Source: Isohypsibius dastychi (lineage: Eukaryota > Tardigrada > Eutardigrada > Parachela > Isohypsibiidae). From it: a stretch of DNA of 29,758 nucleotides. Location: the NCBI GenBank assembly GCA_034696485.1, contig JAQIWT010000182.1:1-29758 (forward strand). Reading direction: 5' to 3'. The position numbers were made by a program, and so were the translations under genes. Shown here piece by piece: positions 1 to 9,011 of this stretch. The notes under the pieces were generated by a model. The model ran no database searches. It was given only the letters and a program-made list of their open reading frames with translations, and was not told the DNA's origin. The stretch's first letter is position 1. The number at the start of each line of letters is the position of its first letter.

Positions 1-29
1 GGGCTAGTCCAAACACTAGGTTTGACCTT

Positions 30-671
30 TCAAGGTTCTGACCATTGCCCCCACCTATGCAACTTGTCATGCATTTTAGAATTTTGAGCTATGCAAGTTG
101 CCTGCTTTGCATTGTACCTATACATCATTCCATCTGAAGATAATTTAAAACGCTAGCGTCAGTTCAACTAACCTCAGCATAATTCTGAAAGCACCAGGAT
201 CAACATACGGAAGTTTAATTTCTGTAGATACGGACTCGTTTTGCTCCAGATTATTTCCCAGTCGGGTTCCCCTTCTTCGTTTCGCAACAGACTCAAAAGA
301 TTCTGGATTGGTGTCACTGGCATTAACATCAGCTTCATGATACTGTGCAGCGTCTTCCTGATTGGTCTCGATAACAGAAGGCTGCCTGAAGAACATGTCG
401 TAGAATTCGGGGCTCCTCATCCCCAAGACGAATCTGGAAAAATCAATGTGGCACGGAAACTCAGGAGACCAGGTATACATCAAATTTACCTGTGAGCCTT
501 GATCGTTTCGGCTGATGGGCCGCCAACGCGGAAGACTGCACCAGTAGGAATCACTTCCGGGTTATCCAGAAGGAAAGAAGTCTGAGAACGGACCGATTTA
601 GCATTCTGCCACACAACAGCTCGCTGGACATTAGGAGGCATTGCACGAACATTTTCACGATCGGAATACAT
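30..671 (-). CDS. BTB-domain protein (BTBD3/BTBD6-like), 3' end uncertain
   Basis: Exon 1 is 671-490 and exon 2 is 433-173, joined by a 56-bp GT-AG intron that restores the BTB core: VFRVGGPSAETIKAHR|FVLGMRSPEFYDMFF. This matches the start of BTB domains of the BTBD3/6 type, which recruit substrates to cullin-3 ligases. The ATG at 671 (MYSDRENV) is the first in frame; the open frame continues upstream without another ATG. Exon 2 ends FRIMLR, where BTB proteins normally continue into a YLY/YIY helix. A third exon is possible at 117-30: a 55-bp intron with an in-frame join (RYNAKQATCIAQ) and a TGA at 30-32, giving 176 aa. That tail does not resemble the BTB C-terminal half, so either the real exon lies beyond the left edge or this is a truncated, BTB-only copy. 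The N-terminal half is firm; the end is not. Confidence 0.6.
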
Positions 672-1033
672 TTGGAACGACTTTGATGGGCAAACGGCGG
701 GCGAAGAAGAATTCAATTCCACGAAGTTTAGCGGAATCAAATAGAACGAGCGAGATCAAAATGATGTTCCAGGGACGAGTGTGAACGAAATCCGCGCAAA
801 ATCCGCACCACAAGCTGATTCAAATCACGTGTTTGTCGCACTCCAGGGTCATCGGTCAGGTACTTACAACGGAGGATGCCGCTTCGCTAACAGAAGCGGA
901 GCGGCTTGCTCTCTCCCTGTGGAGAACTTTCGTCAAATCCACCACGCTGGTTCAAAACTATCCGTAGGTCATCCTCGATAAATCCTCATAAATCCTACCG
1001 ATAAATTGTATCAGTAATAAGTATTTATTTCAG
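672..1033. other. Upstream flank of the BTB gene, no gene seen
   Basis: No convincing coding frame on either strand. It holds a perfect 7-bp inverted repeat, CCGCTTC (879-885) and GAAGCGG (893-899), with a 7-nt loop. On the minus strand there is a possible splice donor (GTAAGT) near 860-867, so the BTB gene may have a non-coding 5' exon here. Confidence 0.4.
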
Positions 1034-1390
1034 TTATTTATTTACAGAGATTGTTGCGAGAAGCAGTCCGGTGATGATTGCGACGGAATATACGGAGAAC
1101 GGGTGCACTGGATTCGTTTTTGATAGAATGCTCTGAGTTATTTCTTTAGTTATTTTATTAATTCTAGGATTTATAGGCAAATCTTGGGAAATTTCAAGCA
1201 ATTTTAGATTTTTCTTTTCAGTGAATGGGAAAACTGTTTTGATCCAGCTCACCGGAAACGCAGTGGTTATGAATCTGAATGATTGGCTGACCAGTCCTGC
1301 TACATCCCGAATTTCTTGGGAGAGCCTGGATGCATCTGCGAGATTGACTCCGGATGGCCTCGGGCGATTGGGCTACTACTACCCCAGCTC
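1034..1390 (-). CDS. Possible 3' exon of a tail-anchored membrane protein
   Basis: A minus-strand frame of about 119 codons runs without a stop from 1390 to TAA at 1036-1034. It has no in-frame ATG, so it would have to be a 3' exon of a longer gene; one candidate acceptor is the TTCAG before ATTCATAACC. The product contains SQEIRDVAGLVSQSFRF, then a polar Ile/Lys/Asn-rich stretch, and ends in a hydrophobic segment (FSVYSVAIITGLLLATI) two or three residues before the C-terminus, the layout of a tail-anchored protein. AATAAA motifs lie at the stop and 5 nt after it (1042-1037 and 1029-1024), suggesting a real transcript end. The opposite strand is also open over 1221-1427, which weakens the case. 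Family not recognised. Confidence 0.35.
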
Positions 1391-1725
1391 ACCAAGACGC
1401 GCGTCTTCAGGAAATCTTGAATCTTAGAATCTTAACGCCAATTCTCCCGAAGGATTTCTTGTCCGACAAAAGGTTGTAGTTACAATAGCGATCTTGATGG
1501 ACACGGGAATTTGAGTTCAGAATTATTCTTGCTGAAAATGTTGAAAAGTGCGACAGCATGAACTGCCAGAAATGTACGCTACAGCATTGATGTTAGGCAC
1601 CACAAACGACACTTGCTCCAAAGTCTGTACTACCGGAAGTGTACAGACCTACTGTAATAGACGAAGTTCGTGTACACTGTCCATAACAGCGGTCTTCATT
1701 TGGGGAAAAATCAGCTCCTTAGCTA
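1391..1725. other. Short intergenic stretch, no gene seen
   Basis: 3' flank of Kelch copy A. Short open frames here show no recognisable domain or clean splice signals. It may hold the upstream exon of the putative tail-anchored gene, but no start exon could be fixed. Confidence 0.3.
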
Positions 1726-4532
1726 TTACATGCGTCTATAGAATTGACCATTAAACAAATATGCCTCCATGTTTGGTGGGTCGATTCGTAGCTCTTCTTT
1801 CTGTTCTTCCAGTGTTATCGGAACTCCTGGCTCGTTGCCAATCTTGACAGCTCTCACGTCATCCTTTCGCTCACGGAGAGCAGCTATCGAATAAGAGTTT
1901 AAGACAAAGAAAGTCGTATCGCTAAATACCAATGGCCATAGCCGCTTACATTTTCTGATTCGAAACGCCGTTCCGCATGACAGTTCGCCGGCCTCTCTCG
2001 AACCAAGAACCCAACTGGTCAATATCTTCTTGGTTGCTGGGTCGAACACGGCAACGACACTCGTAGAGCCCCGGCATTTCCGACAAAAAAGCAATATGGT
2101 TTTGTGAGGGCAGCTTAAAACAAACGAATAACAGTTTTATAAAATTGGCAGAAATGAAAAATAGTACCCTACCAAACAAGCAGCGTGGCTGGTATTTCAC
2201 TTAAAGGTTTATGATCCCGTTTTATATCGCACCGAAAAAATCTATCCTTGATGAGAAGCTTGTTATTCCACGCATATATTCCCCTGTAACTCCCCCACTG
2301 ACAAGAAATTATATCCATCGTCAAAACTGGAAATTCAAAAAAAAACAATTCAACCAACAGCACACAGAGCTGACAGTTGAATGAGTTACTATATGTTATA
2401 TCAAACATATCTTTACGCTTATGTTGAGGGGATTCATATGATACCTGGAAAGATATTCCAGAAATCATCCGTAGTGTCATACGACCAGACGTGACTGAGC
2501 CAGCTACCGGCATTTGGTGAGTTGGTCATGACTGTGATACGAAAAAGCAGAGTTGAGAGTTAGTTCAGCATAGATCTTAGTAAAAAACCTACTATATATC
2601 AAGTTGTGAAGAAGAGTACAAACTCGACTGCATCTCGAAAGGTTAACTGGGCAGTCTGATTTCCGGCGCCAAGTGTAAGTCTCCGGTTCGAAGCAAAACA
2701 CTTGTCGACTGTCTGCATCCGGAGTACCGTATGTCCTACAACCCAGTACATAGATGCAACTTCCCTGGACAACGCACTTTGTTCCCGAAGTGAAATGGAA
2801 TGGGAGTACTCCATCAGGGTCGGGAACTTTCATTTCCAGAGCCACAGAAATGGAAATGTTTCGTCGCGTCATCAAAGTTGGTGATCTCAAATTTCTTCCC
2901 ATGTAGAATATGTAGAGAAAGTGCTCCAATAAACACAGCCCTGAAACCAAACGAAAATATCCGACTGCTACGGTATGGTCTTGCTTCGAAGTTCTTCGCC
3001 GGAATGACACGGATTTGAGCGCTAAGGATGACCGAAGATGTTAGAAAACCACAGAGGTTTTTGCGACAAGCTCGATTTGCTTCTCCTTGCGACTACTTTC
3101 TAATCATTCGAGGATCGCTTTTGTGACATGATCTTGGCGAACCAAGATAGGTCTTACCTTTGATGTATCCAAGACCAGTTTCAATTATTACGTCCCATGA
3201 ATCTTTTTCAATGGAATACTTCAATACTCTCTCTTGTGGAACACCAGGATTATATGACGAGGTTGAGATGAAAAGGTCACCCACTGAAGACTGACATGCA
3301 AAAGTGGGTTTCACATTCTTTGGAATTTCGTGGAGCCATTTAGTTTGTTGGCTAACCGGGTCAAACAACCCGACCATGTCATTCACTATATCGGGTCTCC
3401 AGTCGTAAGTTCCCCCATCAGGACCTTCATCCGAGCCGAATTCAATTTCCGTAATTTCGGAGTCGTTAAATACGATCAAACCATGCTGAAACCCTAAACA
3501 ATAGAAATCTTCGGTAATCCTGATAGTGGGGTATTCATGGCCAGCTCACCGTTATTTCTTAAATGATATTTCGGGTGTGATATCTCAAAGGCTCGATGCG
3601 GATCTTTTAGCATCTCCAATGCTTTCTTCAAAAATGGCGTCACGGTGATTCGGGTGAATTCTTGTTCTTGACAATATGTTGCAACTTTTGCAAGAACAGA
3701 TTCCTACCAAACAATTCCCCAAATAACCCAAGAACCAACGCCGTAACAGTTGAGAATGTCTGAGCTAACCTGCATCAGCGGAAACCGGACAAGCTCCAGC
3801 AGCCGGATAAAATCAGCTTGCCGATTATCCGCATCATGAGCGTACCATTCCCTTATGGTATGCCAGCATGATTCTTCATTTTCAACTTCCAGATCATCTG
3901 ATTCAATAATTAAGATCATCTGTTGATAAAAGCGAGTTTATGGTGGCATTACTAAACAGTAGGGAGGCCATGTTCAGCTCACCTCGTTCACATCGCATTC
4001 GACGAATGACCTTTCGGCCAAGACTTCAGCTGCATGTTTGTGGATAAGTTTTAATATCTGCGATGAAAATTCTGGTAGCCTATTCCAATTCGCAAACTTG
4101 AAGATCATGCAGTAATCCTGAGGATCGGCATGGGAGATAAGATACTGCTTGCAAAGCACCTCCAGCGAAGGAACAGCCAAATATACCGCGACGGATAGTA
4201 ATTCCAACAGGTTGTCACCATCCATATTGATTACGGATGTGGATATGAAATTCACAACTCTGGTCGAGAGCACGATATAAGCTTATACAATAAGGAATGT
4301 GAACAGTTTTGAATATCGATCTTTCTCACCTTGCCAGATTATCATAGGAAATGTCCCTGATCTCGAATTCATTCCTGCCAGACTCCAAGGGTGAAGCGAA
4401 GATATTTTTGAAGAACAAGCTTTTCTCTGTCAACAGAGTCTGGCTACAAATAATCTGATCGTCCACTTGGTGACATTTGAACAGAATCTGAGAAGGGGAT
4501 ATCATTCGAGCGATGATAATATTTGAAGACAT
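1726..4532 (-). CDS. BTB-BACK-Kelch protein, copy A (KLHL-like, 676 aa)
   Basis: Ten exons: 4532-4330, 4259-3983, 3919-3770, 3703-3550, 3493-3158, 2940-2593, 2531-2445, 2326-2173, 2113-1950, 1883-1726. They total 2031 bp with consistent phases and TAA at 1728-1726. Residues about 12-115 form a divergent BTB domain (SLFFKNIFASPLES, YLAVPSLEVLCKQYL); about 120-240 are BACK-like (IIESDDLEVENEESCWHTI, RLLELVRFPLMQ); 265 to about 570 hold Kelch-type repeats (GLFDPVSQQTKWLHEIP, CIYVLGCRTYGT, CFEPETYTWRRK, WSYDTTDDFWNIFP). A Cys-containing C-terminal block follows (FCRKC, then TSWVLGSREAGELSCGTAF). KLHL proteins are usually cullin-3 substrate adaptors; the substrate cannot be read here. The BTB N-terminal half is weakly conserved. 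A near-identical exon plan is found in copy B at the right edge. Confidence 0.85.
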
Positions 4533-4588
4533 CTTAGCAATTCAAAACAGCTCAACCGTCAACCATGAAGAGGAAATTTCGCGTTCTG

Positions 4589-4618
4589 GAGTGAGTGAGT
4601 GAGTGAGTGAGTGAGTGA
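4589..4618. repeat. (GTGA)n microsatellite
   Basis: About 7.5 perfect tandem copies of GAGT/GTGA. It lies 57 bp upstream of the Kelch copy A start codon, so it is probably in its 5' UTR or core promoter, where the sense strand reads (TCAC)n. Confidence 0.95.
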
Positions 4619-5124
4619 TAGTTTATTTCGTTTGGCTCTATCGAGCTGTACAAATTCTGGACACCAGTCTGGCAATGGCACACTACAGTCCGGTATGTCT
4701 CTCTCTGGAAGTGAATCCTTCAAGCTATTTGATGGCTATTTGCAATGTCTGCGCATAACAAAGCTAATTATCGAGTTTAATAGGATTATTCAAATGCCTG
4801 GCGCCATCATGGAGTGAGCTGGATATACCTCTAGCCGACAGCTTGAAAATACCTTTTTTACTCTGGCAAAATGAAAACAGTACCGTATGGAAAAATATGT
4901 TTCCAAGTAGCCAAAAATGCAAAGCAGAAACTTGGAAAATAGGAATTATCCAGTACCGACACAATTTCAAACCTTCGAAAAAAATAACAAGCAGTCTTTC
5001 AGATTGGTTAAGCACCCATAATAAAACGAGCAACAAAAATCTGAACGGCAGAAGTTCAAACAGAGGAAAAAACACCGAAAGCCCAGGACGTAATGTCAGA
5101 TTTCTTCAGCTTAAATAGCCGGCA
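4619..5124. other. Intergenic region between PAN-ZP 3' end and Kelch A promoter
   Basis: No gene recognised. On the minus strand it holds possible polyadenylation signals for the PAN-ZP gene: ATTAAA (complement at 4776-4781) and AATAAA (complement at 4622-4627). Confidence 0.4.
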
Positions 5125-8100
5125 TCAGCAGGAGGAACATCCCTGACTTTCAGCTCCCGGAGCCATCCGAATGGCATCTGCTTTGCTGGGCACGGTTTTA
5201 TAGGCTACATAAGGTCCGTAATTGTAGAAACCTTCTGCGTTTTTCACTTTTTCGCGGATTTCGTTGATTCGTTTTTGGAGGAAGCACACCGTGCTGATCG
5301 CGGTCATTTCAGCGAGAAACCACACCACCGTCAATATGGCGAGAACATGGGGTAGGAAACACGAGAGACCTTCCAGATTCATCCCGCGGGATCCTAAAAA
5401 TTATGTATGTAAAATTTGTAACGAGTTGAAATTTATTCAAATTTTTCAATGTAATTACCGGTGACACTGATTTTTATTTTGTCTCCGGTGAGAGGCAGTG
5501 TGAATTTCTGCGATGTGATTGTCACAGTCTTGCGGATCGTGTTTCGCGCCACCGCCTCATCCGTCTCACCATCAGCAGCTCGCCGTTTGCGCTTTCCGTA
5601 TGATTCTGCGCCGTTCATGCAGATGACCGGTTTACATCTGCCGAATGCAAAAGTTTTTTTCATTTATTCAACACGGGTTTTTCAAATTGAATCTCACCGA
5701 TGCCGACATGTTTGCACTTCAGCTTCAACAATAATTCGGTTGTCATCCGGAAACGCAAACACCTCCATTCGCGCTTGGAGGGTTTTAGGATCCAGTTGAC
5801 GGAAGTTTCTTATGAGGTTCTCCGCAGGACAACTAAACAAAGCAATAAATCAGAAGAAGTTCTGCAAAGCAAACGTTTTAATACCCTTGGAAATCAACAA
5901 GTGTCATGTTGTTTTTTCGAAGTCCATCTGTTGCAAACATATTCCGTATAGATAGTCCGTAAATATCTTCACTATCATCCATTTCAATCCGGACTATCAG
6001 TTCACTCCCCAATTCAGCGGAAGTTATTTCGCCGCCATCAGCTCCCAAAATTCTCATATGGATTTGGGGGAGTTTAACACGGTGTCTGATGATTTCTTTT
6101 GTCGCTTCCGGTATCGAACTCAGCGGAGCGGTCCTATGGGAGAAAGCGAAATGCCACCAACCGGTGTGATAAATTTAAAATAAACACTTACACATTAAAC
6201 ATTTGGGTCAGCTCTTCTTTTGCATGAAGGTCATATTTGCATTCTAATCCAAAGGTTTGATCCATGGCCGTCATAACATGCGCATTGTGTTGTAGGACAA
6301 TGGTGTTTTTGAACTCGCCCTCTTCATCTGAATAAGTGTTGCAGGTCTCCACGGTTCGTAGAGCAAGTGGAAGACTGAGGTCGAAATTAAACTTTTGCTT
6401 GACGCTCTGACCACAGTCTCGCGTATCTGACTTCCCTCTCGCGTAGATTACTCCATCGTACTCGCGATTACTTCTCACGTGAGCTGTCATGACACCTCCA
6501 CATTCGACGCTCACTAAACAAATGTTCACACGGTCAGCAAGCCGAAATCACTGCTTCAATACCACAAACAAAAAAAAATGATTAATCACAAATTTAAAAT
6601 TAAATTTTAATTTTCCGTTTTGTTCAGTAAAAAAATGATTTCTGAATTTCAGTTTTTGAAAGACTGAATTGCAAACCCTAATCAGAGTTTCAACATTCAT
6701 AGAAATCTCACCATTGTAGCAAGCAACAACCTCTCCGTACAAAGAACCAGAATCATGGCGGAGAACCTGAAATAAATCCATCATTACTCTTCCTATTCGG
6801 CTGATGAAAGTTTTTTGTATTCCTGAATTTATTTACCGCAGCTGGAGGAGCAGTTGCCATTGTGTAATGTGTCAGCATGCACAACGAGCTGGTCAAAAAC
6901 GAATACCGGCGGCAATTAAATCCAGTCTGTTGCTGACACGCCCTTTTACAATCTTCTTCCGTACTAATTCCATCCACGACCAACGCGTCATGCGAAACGA
7001 TATCCACGCCCTTCATCGTCTCAAAATAGCAAAACTGGCTAGGTTCTACAAAAATATCAAAAATCAACAAAGGTCACGGAATTTCCAAACACCGAAAAAA
7101 CTCACCGACGTTGCAGTTGTTCTCATAATAAGAAACCTCAGTTTGCCTCGAAGGTAGTGTAAAATCCCGCCGGTCAACTAATTTGAGATTGATGGAAAAG
7201 CGGTCCAAGCGCGACATGCGACATTTGCCAGTGACACTATCAAAATCAAATGACCGGCACTGGAAGCGCATCTCCTCCAAACACGCAATCATGCACTGGC
7301 TAGCTGTGAATGTCTCAATCACTTTGTCCGCCGTGAGCAAGGTCTGACCTTCTATCCTCTCGAATGCCCAGTGCCTCGGACACTTTACCGGCGAATCGAG
7401 ACATGTCTTTTTGTAGATGTTCACCATGGAATCGTTGACCAAGTCGGAAGTCAGATATGATGCGTAATAGTTGCATTTGGCGTTAGCATAATCAACCGTC
7501 AAAGCCGAACATTTGGCGTTCTGTTTGCAACGGGAGATGCAGGAACTGGGGTTTGACAGAGAAGATGAGTCAATTGGGTCGCTGATTATTGTCCAGCCAC
7601 TTTGCAAGATAAAGTTCACGGAATCGCCGGAACACTCTGTGGAAGCAACAAGTGGTTAAAAAAGTTCATTTCGACCAATATTATTATCTCCTAATTTGTG
7701 ACCAAAATTTGAATTGAAATATATTCAACTGCGATTTGTCAAAGAATAGAGTATTTTTTCTGCTTATTTTTTTAAGATAGTTCAGCAGATTACGAGAATC
7801 AGAATTCTAGAATTACCTTTCGGTTTCTTGATGGGTTCATACATATTGACCCCATCAACCGGAAACGTTCCCCCGGGTACGCGTGAAACCGCGTCCAGGC
7901 TAAGATGCATCAGTCCACAGAACTGTCCAAGAACAGTTTGTCCGAAGAAGAATGCGCGACATGGATAATCCGGACTAGTGCGACACAATTCGGCGCATTG
8001 AGATAACGATACTCCGGTATAGTCGGTATCCGAAAAATGACTGGCAAGATTTTTGGCAGTGATCTCGTAAGATCTCGTTTCTGAAAGATCCGAACAAATA

Positions 8101-8889
8101 TGATGAATAAAATTCTACTGGTGTGAATTTTGGAAGAATTACCTGGTAGCTCATCTCGACAGTTGTTATCAAAATATCGGACATTTCGATCAGTTTCCTG
8201 GAATTCGGCCGGATTCGTGAAACGATTCACCGAGCGTAAAGAACATTCTCCAGCAAGGGGATCATACGATACGGATAAACACAGAGGTTTAGACTGGGAC
8301 AGGCAAGTCTGGAGGCATGCTTTTTCCGTGATATTTCGAATAACAGAATCAGGGGGTGATATGAAATCTCTTCCGGTTACGAGCTCAAAAGTGAACAACC
8401 TGTTGCATGCTCCTGGAAAAACAATGGTAAGTCAATGCCAATAAAGCGACACCGTTTAAAAATGTGAAAGGATGGTATCTCACCCTGAAAGCACGTTTTT
8501 TCCAAATAATAAATATTCAAATCTTCCAGTTCGCCAGTAGAAGTTTGGTTATTTAGTCTCGCCGTTTGATGGTAATAGGAGCAGAAGTCATTATTTGGAC
8601 TGTTCTGAATATTGAGTGCCAAACATCTGGGATCATCCGCACATCCCTCGACACAGGCGCTAAGATTAAAGGTCAGGACGCTGGATACCGGGTCCATCTT
8701 ATCGAGCCGGTGACTTGTGATTAACAAAAATGACACAGTCTCATCCGGTTTACACTGAATCGCTGTTGAATATAAATTAATTTCATGGAGTATCTTCGAG
8801 CAACTTTGAAATAAAAATGGTTTACTTTGAGCATCAAGAAGTTCCGCACAGCCACAGAACGCGAAGAGAAATAGTCCGAGTATCAACAT
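5125..8889 (-). CDS. nompA: PAN-repeat, ZP-domain transmembrane matrix protein (nompA-like, 962 aa)
   Basis: Eleven exons: 8889-8484, 8412-8143, 8080-7817, 7636-7106, 7045-6837, 6766-6712, 6513-6192, 6133-5885, 5832-5698, 5637-5459, 5393-5125; 2889 bp with every phase consistent. A signal peptide (MLILGLFLFAFCGCA) is followed by about six Cys-rich PAN/apple modules: roughly residues 20-125, 137-222, 228-305, 318-400, 403-487 and 495-555. A ZP domain spans about 577-830, with ZP-N starting VECGGVMTAHV and ZP-C containing MRILGADGG and CRHRCKPVICMNG. A furin-type site (GKRKRRA, about 828-834) comes next, then a membrane helix at about 885-908 and a 54-residue cytoplasmic tail ending GCSSC. In insects, PAN+ZP proteins (NompA, Noah) form apical matrix linking sensory dendrites or epidermis to cuticle; the same role is inferred. 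For exon 7, an acceptor at 6514-6516 was chosen because an upstream one gives an immediate stop. Confidence 0.9.
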
Positions 8890-8922
8890 TTTAATTCTGG
8901 AGCGGGAGCAGAAGATGACAGC

Positions 8923-9011
8923 CTGAAAAGATATATATTCAAATTCACCCGCTTTACCGGAAACGAATAAATTAATCAAAAAAATAATGCCAAATGCGAA
9001 AGTGAACTTAC
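8923..9011 (-). other. Probable 5' UTR intron of the PAN-ZP gene
   Basis: On the minus strand, a strong acceptor (ATCTTTTCAG, ending at 8923) sits 33 nt before the ATG at 8889. A GTAAGT donor begins at 9011, giving an 89-bp intron like the others in this gene. Further donor-like sites occur near 9252 and 9846, so the leader may be longer. Confidence 0.45.

Noticed and set aside
1221-1427. Plus-strand 68-codon frame starting MNGKTVLIQLTG
   Set aside because: Lies antisense to a longer minus-strand open frame that has an anchor segment and AATAAA signals; no domain and no splice support.
6530-6548. Alternative acceptor (GAAGCAG) for PAN-ZP exon 7
   Set aside because: With the phase of exon 6 it leads to a TGA within six codons; the acceptor at 6514-6516 keeps the ZP frame open.
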